Counted from the first letter of the stretch, positions 20,871 to 30,650 are shown. The stretch: DNA of 64,000 nucleotides from Reticulitermes speratus (GCA_021186555.1 JAJKFL010000005.1:4038321-4102320), one strand, 5' to 3'. Made by a program: numbers and translations. The notes: generated from the letters alone by a model not told the origin.

Positions 20871-20910
20871 GTGCATGTTTCAACGATAAATCCTCGTCAT
20901 CAGGATGTCA
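20871..20910 (-). ncRNA. Decayed hammerhead ribozyme
   Basis: CTGATGA (20897-20903) and GAAAC (20877-20881) are both intact and a CATC/GATG stem I pairs, but the cleavage region reads ATGCAC rather than GUH. Stem II is reduced to CGA/TCG. Confidence 0.55.
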
Positions 20911-21174
20911 ATACAAACGAATATATTACATTAATACATCGATTTTCATGTACACAATTATAAATATATAGTAGCTGTAAGTATAATAATGTGCATATTA
21001 TGGCTAGTATAGCTAACGTAGCTACTGTTATATATTTTTAAATTTGTACATATAAAATCGATGTTTTAATATTATATATTCCTTTGAGATGACATCCCTG
21101 TTGTGTTTTTAATTTGCAGATATATTTTCTCAAAATCATACACAACATATAAGACAGGATAAAACAGGCAACAT

Positions 21175-21320
21175 TAAGAAATATTCATTAAACACCAACT
21201 AATGCACATAAACTGTATTCACAATAGTTTATTCTTAAAGTTTCCCTTTTTAGAATTTTAAGAATAAACTATTGTGAATAAAGTTTATGTGCATTAGTTG
21301 GTATTTAATGAATATTTCTT
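21175..21320. repeat. Perfect-stem hairpin of about 65 bp arms
   Basis: TAAGAAATATTCATTAAACA ... AATAGTTTATTCTTAAA is matched by its reverse complement after a loop of about 15 nt. It interrupts a sequence (CAACAGGCAACAT) otherwise seen intact at 21770-21782, so it looks like an inserted foldback element. No terminal motif assigns it to a class. Confidence 0.7.
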
Positions 21321-21360
21321 AATGGAAAAGATGCACGGTAAATTCAATGTTAAATAACAG

Positions 21361-21397
21361 GCAACATGTTTCGGCTGGTTAAGACATTATCAGACTT
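21361..21397 (-). ncRNA. Decayed hammerhead ribozyme
   Basis: CTGATAA (G8 to A) and GAAACATGTT. Stem II is largely lost and there is no stem I. The 3' flank GCCTGTTATTTAAC is related to that of 21770-21810. Confidence 0.5.
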
Positions 21398-21769
21398 CTT
21401 TTTGAGAACATGAAAAAATATACTCATACTACAACAGGCGCGATATCTCCACCTTTACAGTATAATAATACATTGTAAATGTATCCATTGAATTTTCTTA
21501 GGTGTATGTTTATGTAGATCTTCAATCACACCAACAATTTTCTTAATTTTTTTTTTTACACAAGAAGCCTTAATACTTAATTAGTCATTGCTTCGTAACG
21601 TAAAAATTCTTGGTTAAGACATGTGTAGACATTGCGGTTACAAAGTATCTTAGATTCATGTATGCTTGACTAGCTCCAATTATTTTGATGTGACACATTG
21701 TAATTGTGTTTTCAATCGCAGATATATTTTCTCAAAGTCACTCATACACAACATATAGTGCAGGATACA

Positions 21770-21810
21770 ACAGGCAACATGTTTCGGCTGATTAAGCCAT
21801 CTACAGGCTT
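21770..21810 (-). ncRNA. Hammerhead ribozyme with one core change
   Basis: CTGTAGA (A6 to U), U, stem II GGCT/AGCC (loop TAATC), GAAAC (21781-21785), AUGU, cleavage position U, GCC. Stem I is only 2 bp. Confidence 0.55.
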
Positions 21811-21874
21811 CTTAATATTCTAAAATATACAAAGTTGATAAGCGTATCAAATTTGTGTATTTTAGAGTTTTAAT

Positions 21875-22145
21875 ATTAGGGTTTTGGTGGGGAGACCTGA
21901 GGGAAGAAGACCACTTGGAAGACCCAGGCGTAGATGGGAGGATAATATTAAAATGGATCTTGAAGAAGTGGGATGGGGGGGCATGGACTGGATTGATATG
22001 GCTCAGGATATGGACAGGTGGCGGGCTCTTGTGAGTGCGGTAATGAACCTTCGGGTTCCATAAAATGCGGGGAATTTCTTGACTAGCTGACGACCTGTTA
22101 GCTTCTCAAGAAGGACTGTGCTCCATGGAGTTAGTTAGTTAGTTA
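21875..22145 (+). mobile_element. LINE-L 3' end fragment
   Basis: Starts in the C-terminal coding part (GGGGAGACCTGAGGGAAG ... GACCCAGGCGTAGATGGGAG, then GGATAATATTAAAATGGATC), continues through ATGAACCTTCGGGTTCCAT and ends in the GGAGTTAGTTAGTTAGTTA tail. It is one of the best preserved copies of this terminus. Confidence 0.8.
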
Positions 22146-22212
22146 TTCGTTCCAATAAGGGCGATACAGTACCTGGAGTGGCGTGTTGGGTTTGTACTCC
22201 TTTGTTCTAAGT

Positions 22213-22256
22213 AACTCCCTGATGATGGCAACCCGATGCCGAAACATGTAGTAGTT
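22213..22256 (+). ncRNA. Hammerhead ribozyme (intact core)
   Basis: AACTCC, CTGATGA (22219-22225), U, stem II GGCA/TGCC (loop ACCCGA), GAAAC (22241-22245), AU, GUA, GTAGTT. Stem I has 5 pairs with one mismatch. ACAUGU is self-complementary. Confidence 0.8.
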
Positions 22257-22259
22257 TAA

Positions 22260-23225
22260 TGCCCGCCATGAATTTATTTTATTAAATGCATATGTTGGTT
22301 GACGTATTAAATAAAAAAACTTAATTTTGTTTTCTGCAGCAATAGTTTCTTTCTCTTTTAGTTTCTAGCCCCATAAATTTTCATGATAAATGCCTTATTA
22401 CCAAATTACATTCGTCCATTCTTAACGTAAGTTCCTAATTCCTTTCCAGAACTTTTTAATATTATATTTACAGGATCTGTTCCTTCCCCCCGACACTGTC
22501 CGGCATTTTTCTTTCCCAGGTTTACCTCCTAAACCTCCCCAAGTCCCACAACTAACGAAGCTAGCCATATCCGTCTTTCTATATGCGTTGCACGCCTGTG
22601 TACATAGCACCTTCAATTTTTCATCACTTGCCCTTTCACAATAGCCTTGTAATACCGTCATAATAACACGGTGTATGTCTGTTTTTCCACATCTTTGTTT
22701 CTCCCCATCTGTTGTACGGTATATCTCGCATCATCCAATTTTTTCCCCTGCACGACTAATTAATAAGGGTGGAAGTGTATGACGAAACCTCCCCCCCTCA
22801 ACACAAACACTACACTAAACTCCGCCACTAATTCTCTGAAGATCGCTGACAATATAATAGCGTCACTGTTTTAAGTGTCGTAGTTTGATGTGTAAAGTTT
22901 GAGTACTAAGTGAGATGATTTTGGGCCACCCGTTTTTTGTAACATTCCCCCCTTTCGCCTGGCACAGGTACTGGAGTGTCCTATATTAAGGGCTGCCGTC
23001 CTCACGGTAGAGCAATGCCCGTGGCTCAGACACGAAGCTACACATATTTCAAGACGCCGACGTAAAAGTGTCTCGGAGGCACCGACGCTTGTAGACGGTA
23101 GAGACAGACAGTGACCTCTGATGGATATCGGTTTAAAGGGCTGGGGAGAATTCATGCTGCAAGAACAGAACTTCTGTAAATATTCCGGTCTTCTGGGATA
23201 TGACACCGTGTAGATCGGTAGGTTA
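22260..23225. other. Unassigned sequence; overlapping long minus-strand frame
   Basis: A 144-codon minus-strand frame (22871-23305) begins MGFAEVLRN and contains FTLKMEAEISFETLV, which is simply the translation of the hammerhead at 23229-23269. The rest has no family motif. I do not support it as a gene. Confidence 0.45.
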
Positions 23226-23228
23226 GGT

Positions 23229-23269
23229 ACCAACGTTTCGAATGAGATTTCTGCTTCCATCTTCAGGGT
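23229..23269 (-). ncRNA. Hammerhead ribozyme (intact boxes, GUU lineage)
   Basis: ACC, CTGAAGA (23260-23266), U, a weak stem II (GGAAGC ... ATTC), GAAAC (23235-23239), GUU, GGU. Stem III ACGU is self-complementary. Stem I is 3 bp. Confidence 0.65.
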
Positions 23270-23454
23270 GAATACTATATTTCTGAGCACCTCTGCGAAA
23301 CCCATATTTACCGTTGCGGACTTTTTCTTTCACTCGTAAGGGGATTATTTTTTTTTTTAATGTAAGATATCCCCGTTGGTGTGTTGATGTAAGTAAATAT
23401 ATATTTTATTTAATTGTACGATCTGACCCATAAGTCGTTCGACACACGTTTTAT

Positions 23455-23496
23455 CGGCAACTAGTTTCGGCTCATAAAAGGGCCATCATCAGGCCA
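23455..23496 (-). ncRNA. Hammerhead ribozyme (intact core, outer left arm)
   Basis: TGGC, CTGATGA (23486-23492), U, stem II GGC/GCC, GAAAC (23464-23468), UA, GUU, GCCG. Stem III is the self-complementary ACUAGU, a variant of ACAUGU seen only in this element. Confidence 0.78.
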
Positions 23497-23613
23497 TAAC
23501 AAAAACTGTAAGTTGGAAACTTACAACTTACAACTTACAATCACTATTTAAAAACACCAACTGGATGCACTTTCTATTTTAAAAAACTGTATAGTTCTTT
23601 AAAACATTTTAAT

Positions 23614-23663
23614 AAAACCCAACACATGTTTCGGCTCTTCACTGAGCCATCCTCAGGGGTTTT
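23614..23663 (-). ncRNA. Hammerhead ribozyme (intact core, inner left arm)
   Basis: AAAACCC, CTGAGGA (23650-23656), U, stem II GGCTC/GAGCC, GAAAC (23628-23632), AUGU, GUU, GGGTTTT. Its 7-bp stem I is the longest in the window. Confidence 0.82.
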
Positions 23664-23824
23664 TTGTCACTAAAACTGCATATATTTAAAAACGCCCATT
23701 CATTGGTTCACTTTTAAGCACAGTTTTTACCACCTTCACTGTTTTGAAAAACTGTGGTAAGAACTGTGCTTAAAAGTGAACCAATGAATGGACGTTTTAA
23801 AATATATGCAGTTTTAGTGACAAA

Positions 23825-23874
23825 AAAACCCCTTAGGATGGCTCAGTGAGGAGTCGAAACATATGGCGGGTTTT
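23825..23874 (+). ncRNA. Decayed hammerhead (inner right arm)
   Basis: Mirror of 23614-23663, with CTTAGGA (G5 to U) and GGC in place of GUH, although AACCC/GGGTT and GGCTC/GAGTC still pair. Inactive by sequence. Confidence 0.65.
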
Positions 23875-24002
23875 ATTAAAATGTTTTAAAGAACTATACA
23901 GTTTTCTAAAATAGAAAGTGCATCCAGTTGGTGTTTTTAAATAGTGATTGTGATAAGATACAGGGTGTTTTTAGAATAAATTACAAGTTACAGTTTTTGT
24001 TA

Positions 24003-24044
24003 TGGCCTGATGATGGCCCTTTTATGAGCCGAAACTAGTTGCCG
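24003..24044 (+). ncRNA. Hammerhead ribozyme (intact core, outer right arm)
   Basis: TGGC, CTGATGA (24007-24013), U, GGC/GCC, GAAAC (24031-24035), UA, GUU, GCCG. It is identical in all functional positions to its inverted partner at 23455-23496. Confidence 0.78.
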
Positions 24045-24075
24045 ATAAAACGTGTGTCGAACGACTTATGGGTCA

Positions 24076-24730
24076 GATTGTAAAGATCGAATAAATTATA
24101 TACATGTAAGGAGATTCGTTGAAAGCAAAGTTAAGTGTCAAATCAGTGGGCACAAGAGAAATGCTGATTATATGCAGTTACGAGATGCTGTGCGTCGTGA
24201 GACATTGCAGTCAGTGTTGGCGTATTCATCGCGAAGACTGCAGCGTCAAATTTACCGCCATTGCCCTGACGGACAGGGTGCGCGGTATATTTTGTGAAAT
24301 GTGCCCCGATATTGACATGAAAATAATTTTAGGTCTGCGTGAGGGTCAAGATCCATATTTTAGTGTTCAGGGTTATGACACCGTTGTGTCTGGTAGTTGG
24401 CTACCCGCCACCAGCTACTGAATCCAGCTTAGGGCAGTGTTCATCGTACGGTAGTTGAAAGCAACAAAATTTTTCGATACTGCTGCCGTGCACGAGCCCA
24501 ACACATTACCTCTTGGGAGAAATTTATTTTTAATTTTGGATTATACAAGGTCCATATTTTATTTCAAAACTATCGTTTGACATTTCTCGCCGCTTCTCCG
24601 CCGCGCGTGTGGGCGATCGGATGAGTGGGCTGCGTTTGTATGATAAATGAGCCGACAGAAAGCGGCAACCGTACTTGTCGGATAAAATAATTATCCCATA
24701 TATTTTTAATACGTAACGAAGGTATCAAAG
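24076..24730. other. Unassigned sequence
   Basis: Two overlapping plus frames (24052-24297, 24119-24421) show no recognisable domain. No repeat was found. Confidence 0.4.
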
Positions 24731-24732
24731 GT

Positions 24733-24846
24733 AAAGGTCTCCCCGTAACATGCCATGCAGGCGGAAAGGGGGAGTAGAGGTGTAGCTCTACGCATTTTTA
24801 ACCTGGCAGCAAGATGGAGGTGGAAGGTCAAGGCCACGTCCCGGCT
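24733..24846 (-). mobile_element. SINE-E, partial copy 3
   Basis: Only the 3' half (the CATGCCATGCAGGCGGAAAG to CAAGATGGAGGTGGAAGG region on plus) is present. Confidence 0.5.
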
Positions 24847-24949
24847 GAACTAAATTTTTTAAACTAAATTCTAAAATGTTCTGATGACGGTATGTAACAT
24901 TGAGAACTAATTGGTTTCTGGACTTTGTCCATCGTCCGGAAATCTAAAA

Positions 24950-24992
24950 TCACGACGTTTCGGAAGCTGGATCTGCTTCCGTCCTCAGGTGA
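24950..24992 (-). ncRNA. Hammerhead ribozyme (intact, GUC site)
   Basis: TCAC, CTGAGGA (24982-24988), C, stem II GGAAGC/GCTTCC (6 bp, loop AGATCCA), GAAAC (24957-24961), then GUC and GTGA pairing with TCAC. Stem III is ACGU with no monomer loop, so only a dimer can form it. Confidence 0.83.
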
Positions 24993-25103
24993 AGGGGGGG
25001 AGGAGGAGGGAGACACCCACTCTGTCGGGTCCTTTAAACCGAACAATGATTGAGGTTATCTCGGTCTAAGTGACCCAACACAGTATGTGTCTGCCTCCTT
25101 CCT

Positions 25104-25146
25104 TCACCTGAGGACGGAAGCAGATCCAGTTTCCGAAACGTCGTGA
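25104..25146 (+). ncRNA. Hammerhead ribozyme (intact, GUC site)
   Basis: TCAC, CTGAGGA (25108-25114), C, stem II GGAAGC/GTTTCC with one G-U pair, GAAAC (25135-25139), GUC, GTGA. All core residues are present; GUC is the best-studied efficient cleavage triplet. Confidence 0.83.
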
Positions 25147-25198
25147 TTTTAGATTTCCGGAAGATGGACAAAGTCCAGAAACCAATTAGTTCTTAAGA

Positions 25199-25454
25199 TT
25201 TTTTTCCCCAATGGCACAACAGCCCCTAGTGGGCCAGGGCCTCCTCATTATCAAGGCTTCATGATCACACTCAAACACACCACACTCAGTAGAACTCCTC
25301 TGGACGAGTGATCAGCCCGACGCAGAGATCTGACAACACGCGACACTTCATAAGAGACAGACATCCATGCCCCCCGGTGGGATTCGAACCCGCAATCCCA
25401 GCAAGCGAGAGGCCGCAGACCCACGCCTTAGACCGCGCGGCCACTGGGAACGGT
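25199..25454 (-). mobile_element. SINE-A, copy 3
   Basis: Full length in reverse, abutting the right arm of the preceding foldback. The 3' end variant reads GGGGCTGTTGTGCCAT. Confidence 0.9.
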
Positions 25455-25950
25455 TGAACTAAGATACTAATACCACGAAATATGCAGGATTACAAGCGTG
25501 CAGTAGTAGACTTTGTGGTCTACCTGGAACTGCCTGTTTGACCGAAGTGTTTGTTCCGGAAGTAATATTGCATCGGTTAACAGCGCGCACACTACTTACC
25601 AGGAGGAACTCGTGGAACATCAGTTTCAGTGTTAAGTCTCTCTCTTTCTCACTGTCTTGACCACTGGAAAGAAAACGTGGCTAGAAGATGTGCAATGCGA
25701 GTCCTAAGTAGGAAGTAAGGAGCAAGTCTGCCCGATGATGTACGTACCGAGACCGTCTCAGAGGAATACGTCTTAACGTTCCTCGTAGAAGCAGCAGGGT
25801 TGAAGTGAGTCATGGGAACTTAGTGCTAAAGGGCTGCGTTCGTATGAACATCCTTCCAATATTAAACACACTGATATTTTCCTGGAATGCTCTCTGGGTG
25901 TAACTGGTTTTGAAATTATTTAGCAGGCCTGTTGGTATTCTCAACTCTAT
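25455..25950. other. Unassigned sequence
   Basis: No gene or repeat recognised. Confidence 0.4.
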
Positions 25951-25952
25951 TA

Positions 25953-26436
25953 CTGTAGACCCTCAAATTAACGGACCTCTTTACGGATTTCGGAAATAAC
26001 TGACGAAATCTGTTGGTTCCGAAATTTTCATCCGCAGTGGGAATATGTGAAATTAGCGGTCTTGAGTGTTAATTAGCGAAGCGGCCGCTATATGGCGGAC
26101 ACGGACACGCGTTCAGTCTTTGCTGACACTAGCGTGGAGGTGGTAGTGTATTGCTGTTTTGATAACAGGATCGTGGGTTTGTTGTGTTTATCTGAAATTT
26201 ATTAAATACCAATTAACAATGGCTTTCAGACAAAGTGATATTAATTTGTGTACAGTGTTGTGTGTATGCATTAGTTTGTATATACAGTACTGTATTACTG
26301 TTGTGGCAACTTTTTAGGCTATATATTTATACACACATAAACACACATAATATATACATAATTCGGAAATATCGGACAATCGGCATTGTCGGATCACCCA
26401 CGCCGTCTGTTAGTCCGTTCATTCGTGGGTCTACAG
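25953..26436. mobile_element. Tigger/pogo-like non-autonomous element
   Basis: Ends CTGTAGACCCTCAAATTAAC and CTGTAGACCCACGAATGAAC, both leading into GGAC, with TA on both sides. An ATG at 26219 (MAFRQSDIN) stands where a pogo-class transposase would start, but the frame closes at once, so the transposase is deleted. Confidence 0.7.
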
Positions 26437-26496
26437 TAATTTACATTAACTTGCTACAGGCTGAACGGTGCGTGGTTCGAGCCTTGGAGGAGCAAA

Positions 26497-26697
26497 ATAT
26501 TTTCTCCTCTCCAAACCCGTTCAGACCGGTCCTGAAGTCCACCCAGCCTCCCATACAATGGGTACCGGCTGCCTTTCTCTGGATTAATGCGGTCGGGGCG
26601 TGGCGTCGACAACCCGCCCCCATCTAGCGCTGAGATTAAACAGAGTAGAGCTATGTATCTCTCCCCCTCTGTGCCTACATCGCATGTTGTAGGGTGA
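26497..26697 (+). mobile_element. SINE-E, copy 4 (head missing)
   Basis: Contains CCCATACAATGGGTACCGGC, GCGGTCGGGGCGTGG and CATCTAGCGCTGAGATTAAA. The 3' end reads CTACATCGCATGTTGTAGGG. Confidence 0.65.
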
Positions 26698-26740
26698 ACT
26701 TTAGTTTTTATTTTCAGTTTTTAGTTTTCATAAAGCGGTG

Positions 26741-26996
26741 GCCGATCCCAGTGGCCGCGCGGTCTAAGGCGTGGGTCTATGGCCGCTTGCTTGCTGGGGT
26801 TGTGAGTTCGAATCCCGCCAGGGGCATGGATGTCTGTCTCTTGTGAGTGTTGTGTATTGTCAGGTAGAGGTCTCTGCGACGGGCTGATCACTCGTCCAGA
26901 GGAGTCCTACCGAGTGTGGTGTGTCTGAGTGTGATCGTGAAGCCTCGATAATGAGGAGGCCCTGGCCCACTGGGGGCTGTTGCACCATTGAAAAGA
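26741..26996 (+). mobile_element. SINE-A, copy 4
   Basis: Full length. The head GCCGATCCCAGTGGCCGCGC and B box GTTCGAATCCC are intact; it ends GGGGGCTGTTGCACCATTGA. Confidence 0.92.
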
Positions 26997-27081
26997 AACA
27001 AATTGTACTACTGAAACTATTCCGGTGACCGAGTGTCGCATGCGGCCCGTGGGCCACATGTTGGGCAGCCTTGCTGTAGAT

Positions 27082-27290
27082 CATGGGTGACCAACTCTTT
27101 TAGTAAGGGGCCACAACCGTTATTGCGGGGCTGGTTGGCCGGCCGCAAGTGGAACAGTCACAATAGGTGGCATACTTAACCGCATAAATTTTTTTGTAAT
27201 GTTTGTAATATATATATATGTACATATTTATGTAATTTACAAACGTGGTCGCATAACACAAGCTGATCGACCGCGGGTTGGACGCCCCTG
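27082..27290. mobile_element. hAT-type MITE (209 bp)
   Basis: Ends CATGGGTGACCAACTC and CAGGGGCGTCCAACCC, flanked by CTGTAGAT and CCGTAGAT (27074-27081, 27291-27298). The preceding 27010-27073 (GCGGCCCGTGGGCCACATGT, ending CAGCCTTG) resembles one end of another copy of the same type. Confidence 0.75.
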
Positions 27291-27479
27291 CCGTAGATGT
27301 GCAGTGGAATTTAACTGTCTTCCGCGCAGTAATTTGAGGGCGTCTGTGTGCTTTGAAAATCTCTTTACTTTGATCAACTTTGGGTGTGTAAATGAAGATG
27401 ACGTCACTACTAACACTAAGAATTAATTGTGTATTTTCTATCGTTAAAGACTCTAGACCTATGAAGATACTTTCTTCGG

Positions 27480-27615
27480 GGCTGTGATGCCGTGTAGTCT
27501 GGTAGGAATTTACGGAAGCTTCGGAAGAAAGTTGCCTCTGTCTTTAGGGTAGAAAAGGCCCTGAAGATGAAGGCCGCACTTTCTGTCAAGTTTCAGTAAA
27601 TGTCTACCAAACTAT
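27480..27615. ncRNA. Decayed inverted hammerhead pair
   Basis: The plus strand keeps CTGAAGA (27561-27567), but GAAAC has become TTTC; the minus copy has lost both boxes. Outer arms (GTGATGCCGTGTAGTCTGGT / ACCAAACTATAAGGCGTCAC) still match. Confidence 0.5.
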
Positions 27616-27784
27616 AAGGCGTCACGTCTCCACAGACAGTATTCTTTGTTGTCATCCTCGTGAGAACCCCAAATTCCACAGTACAGTCGTACTTCTTAGC
27701 TGTGACTTAGTGCACCACATAAACTGCTGTTTCACCAATGATATCTAATAATTTTTTGTGAAACACTTTTCTCAGTATAGTCAG

Positions 27785-27838
27785 TATTTCATATTACACA
27801 TTTTACATCAATTGATGTGAAAATGTGTAATATGAAAC
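27785..27838. repeat. Short palindrome beside hammerhead
   Basis: TGTTTCATATTACACATTTT-type arms of about 25 bp around CATCAATTGATG, ending 6-9 bases before the hammerhead at 27844. Confidence 0.75.
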
Positions 27839-27843
27839 ACTGA

Positions 27844-27886
27844 GTCCCTGAAGATGAGCCAAATTGAGGCTCGAAACATGTAGGAC
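27844..27886 (+). ncRNA. Hammerhead ribozyme (intact core)
   Basis: GTCC, CTGAAGA (27848-27854), U, stem II GAGCC/GGCTC (5 bp, loop AAATTGA), GAAAC (27873-27877), AU, GUA, GGAC. Stem I and stem II are both perfect. Confidence 0.83.
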
Positions 27887-27939
27887 CGTGTTACACAATT
27901 AATGTGAATAAAGTGTACATTTGTCAGACTATAAATATA

Positions 27940-28018
27940 CAGGGCATACACAAAATAATGGTGCGATTTTAATAGTGAACCCCTATTAAAACCGCACCAT
28001 TCGTTTGTGTATGCCCTG
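27940..28018. mobile_element. Palindromic MITE, copy 4 (79 bp)
   Basis: CAGGGCATACACAAAAT arm, centre TTTTAATAGTGAACCCCTAT, reverse-complement arm. TA at 27938-27939 and 28019-28020. Confidence 0.88.
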
Positions 28019-28074
28019 TATAAAGAAAATGTACGGAGTGTATAATATTAACTTTTCTCAGTGTTTTGTGTCCA

Positions 28075-28185
28075 GTATTTACGGGCTCTTATGAATGCTG
28101 TAATGAACTTCCGGGTTCCATAAATGCGGGGAACTTCTTAGCTGGCTGAGGACTTGTTAGCATTCCAAGAAGGACTTTGTTCCGT
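28075..28185 (+). mobile_element. LINE-L 3' tail fragment
   Basis: TTTACGGGCTCTTATGAATG to AAGGACTTTGTTCCGTG. Diverged and lacking the TTAG tail. It runs directly into repeat F copy 2. Confidence 0.6.
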
Positions 28186-28612
28186 GTCTCCCACTGGACG
28201 GATTTTCACTAAATTTGATGTTTGAATATTTTTCGAAAAACTTTCGGCAAAATTCACGCTTCATTACAATCTGACAAAACTAATGTATACTTTACATGAA
28301 GACATACGTCTCACTGAATTCTTCTTAGAATGAGAAATTTTTCAGAAAATATTTTAGAGAAAATCAAAACACACATTTTATGTTCAATACCTTTTTCCCG
28401 TAAATCGTGCCGTTTATGAGATAATGTCGAAAAATATGGTACAGCCAGACAGGCCACAGATGACAATATAATACGGCGCATGCGCTTTGCATGCTGGATA
28501 ACTACGGCTACAGACACACACTGAGAATATCTAATACTTATTGCTTTTCCACGGCAAGAATGGTTACGCGAACGCGCCTCATAGTTACGTGTTTATACGT
28601 TCATTGCCTGTC
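28186..28612 (+). repeat. Unclassified repeat F, copy 2
   Basis: Begins at TCTCCCACTGGACGGATTTT and ends near TTCATTGCCTGTCC. Its 5' part has drifted. Confidence 0.75.
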
Positions 28613-28959
28613 CACTCCCGATAAGTCATGCCCTGTGACAGTCTACGAGGTGCAACGATCCTCTGGCTGCAGACTTCTCCTCATGTCCCTGTAGCATCGT
28701 GTGTGTGTCCATTTGCCCTGACTGCTTAATGTAATTGGTCGAAGCATCCTTCTGAGCGCCATTCAGCGCATTCCTGGAAGCAGTTCAACTTCAGTGTAAA
28801 GAATTCCTGTCTTAATCGGGACTAATGAATTGAGAGCGCTTTCCCTGAACGTGATTCAGAACCCATTGGTCGCACAGTCTAAAGCGCTTATAGTCTTCTC
28901 TAGCTGTAACAGTGGGAGGTTTGCTTCTAACTCCGGACCATGCATATATGTCAGCGTGT

Positions 28960-29512
28960 TTAGGCGCGCCTTTGCAAAATTGCGGAAAACGACTATTAGC
29001 TTTGTCATGTCTGTCTGTCTGTCCATCAGTCTCTCTGTCCGCATGGAACAGCTCGGCTCCCACTGGACTGGTTTTCATGACATTTTGATATTGTAGTATT
29101 TTTTTGAAAATGTGTCGAGAAAATTCAAGTTTCATTAAAATCTGATATGAATAACAGGTACTTTACATGACGACCTATGCACATTTATGTTAATATCTCG
29201 GTGAATTCTGTTTAGAATGAGAAAGTTTCAGACAAAAGTTGTAGGGAAAATCAAAACACACATTTTATGTTCAATAACTTTTTTCCGAAAATCGTGCCGT
29301 TTATGAGGTAATGTGGAAAAATATGATAGAGACAGACAGGCCACAGATGACAATATAATACGGCGCATGCGCTTTGCATGCTGGATAACCAAGGCTACAG
29401 ACATACACTCAGAATATGTAATATTGCTTTTCCACGGCAACACTGGTTACGCGAACGCACGACGATGTTATGTTTATACGTACATTGTTTATCCTGTTAT
29501 ACATATTTCTGT
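28960..29512 (+). repeat. Unclassified repeat F, copy 3 (extended 5' end)
   Basis: Starts with GGCGCGCCTTTGCAAAATTG and TGTCATGTCTGTCTGTC, extending the family upstream of copy 2, and runs to TACGTACATTGTTTATCCTG. Confidence 0.75.
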
Positions 29513-29551
29513 CTCAAGACATCGGTGGGAGATTGGCTAGACGAAATAAGG

Positions 29552-29808
29552 CAAAAAAAAGCAATCCCATTACAGGCCGGGGCAGACCCTTAGGTTCCAG
29601 GAGGTTGAGGCTCCCAGATTTCTATACAATCGGCACATGAAGGTGGTAAGGTTGTTAGCCCTACGCACCGGCCGTCTTTACCCCCCAGGATATATTCCTG
29701 GTACTCATTTCTGTTAGAGGCTGAGTCGACCCCAGGGCCATAGTGCGACCGAAACGGTTATGTCAAGGAAAAGTCCAGTGACACTATCGGGAATCGAACC
29801 CGCGACGA
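29552..29808 (-). mobile_element. SINE-C, copy 2 (A-box end missing)
   Basis: Body and B box are present; the tRNA head stops at CGCGGGTTCG. Direct repeat AGACGAAATAAGG on both sides (about 29539-29551 and 29809-29821) shows it inserted in this 5'-truncated state. Confidence 0.88.
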
Positions 29809-29934
29809 GACGAAATAAGGGAAGACGTTTATATGTATATGCAGCGTATGGACGTAGCTGTGTGGTAATGTAAATGTTGTATATACAGAAACATAACTTT
29901 GTTTTCTGTTTTATGTTTGTTTCTCACATTCAGG

Positions 29935-30650
29935 GATGAACATGGGCTGGGAGTGAATGAGAATACTTTGCTGAGGAAACTGTTTGGGCCTAAGGTGGAG
30001 GAAGTAATAAGAGACCGAAAAAATGCGTAATTAGGAGCTCCATGATCTGTACTTGTAACCAAATATTATCGGTTGATCAAATCAATGGGATGAATGGAGC
30101 GGGGCATGTGGCACGTGTGGGAGAGAAAGATGAGTACTGTCGGTCCTGCTATGACGTCGCAGATTCATTCTTGGATCTCGCGTTATATAAAATCGGATAG
30201 TAAGATCAGATCATAAGAAATCTGGCTTCTCATCCAATTTTATATCTTTACATTGGTCGCTGAAATCGTTGAATTGCCAACACGCTTATGCGAAATTTGG
30301 CGCTATACAAACAGTTTACACCTACGTATTTATCAGTCGCGTTGTAGCCAATTCGCATTAACGAAACACGTGTAGTAGCAGAACTGGCTGTCCCGAGTTT
30401 TATTAGGGCAACTTGATGGAAAGACACCATTTGAAGACCTCGGCATAGATGGGAGGATGATACTAAAATGGATCTTCAAGAAATACGGTATGGGACGTGG
30501 AGTGATATGGTTCAGGCTAGGGACAAGTGGCGGGCTCTTTTGAACACTGTAATGAACCTTTCGGTTTCATAAAATGCGGGAATTTCTTAAATACCTGAGG
30601 AACTGTTAGTTTCTGAAGAAGGGTTATGCTCCATGGAGTTGGTTAAAAAT
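29935..30650 (+). pseudogene. LINE-L C-terminus and tail, interrupted
   Basis: Relics of the C-terminal frame: GATGAACATGGGCTGGGAGT, CTGTTTGGGCCTAAGGTGG, TGTGGCACGTGTGGGAGA. It then continues after an insertion with GAAGACCTCGGCATAGATGG and the tail to CCATGGAGTTGGTT. It carries many stops and frameshifts. The interruption is the Tigger-like piece at 30168-30390. Confidence 0.7.
30168..30390. mobile_element. Tigger-like fragment (same family as 46754)
   Basis: Shares TCTCGCGTTATA, TACATTGGTCGCTGAAATCG, TATGCGAAATTTGGCG and the end ACAGAACTGGCTG-type terminus with 46754-47037. The left end is missing. Confidence 0.6.

Larger units (their letters stand above)
23425..24075. mobile_element. Nested foldback with four hammerhead motifs
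   Basis: The outer arms (ATCTGACCCATAAGTCGTTC to ACAAAAACTGTAA and its complement ending at 24075) enclose inner arms (AACTGTATAGTTCTTTAAAA ... TTAGTGACAAAAA) around a short central hairpin near 23720-23770. Each of the four arms carries one hammerhead motif, symmetric about the centre. It looks like one inverted-dimer element inserted into another, or stepwise inverted duplication. Confidence 0.75.
24870..25195. mobile_element. Foldback with two canonical GUC hammerheads
   Basis: Arms (AGAACTAATTGGTTTCTGGA ... TTCACCTGAGGACGG) are reverse complements of about 120 bp around a centre of about 85 bp (about 25005-25090). Both hammerheads have intact cores, so this is the youngest-looking pair. 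Confidence 0.78.

Noticed and set aside
22422..22661. 79-codon minus frame as a small gene
   Set aside because: No motif, no promoter or splice evidence; length expected by chance.
30361..30385. GAAACACGTGTAGTAG as another hammerhead 3' half
   Set aside because: It lies in a Tigger-like element; the homologous copy at 46754-47037 reads GAAACGCGTGTAATAA and neither has a CTGANGA box or stem II upstream.
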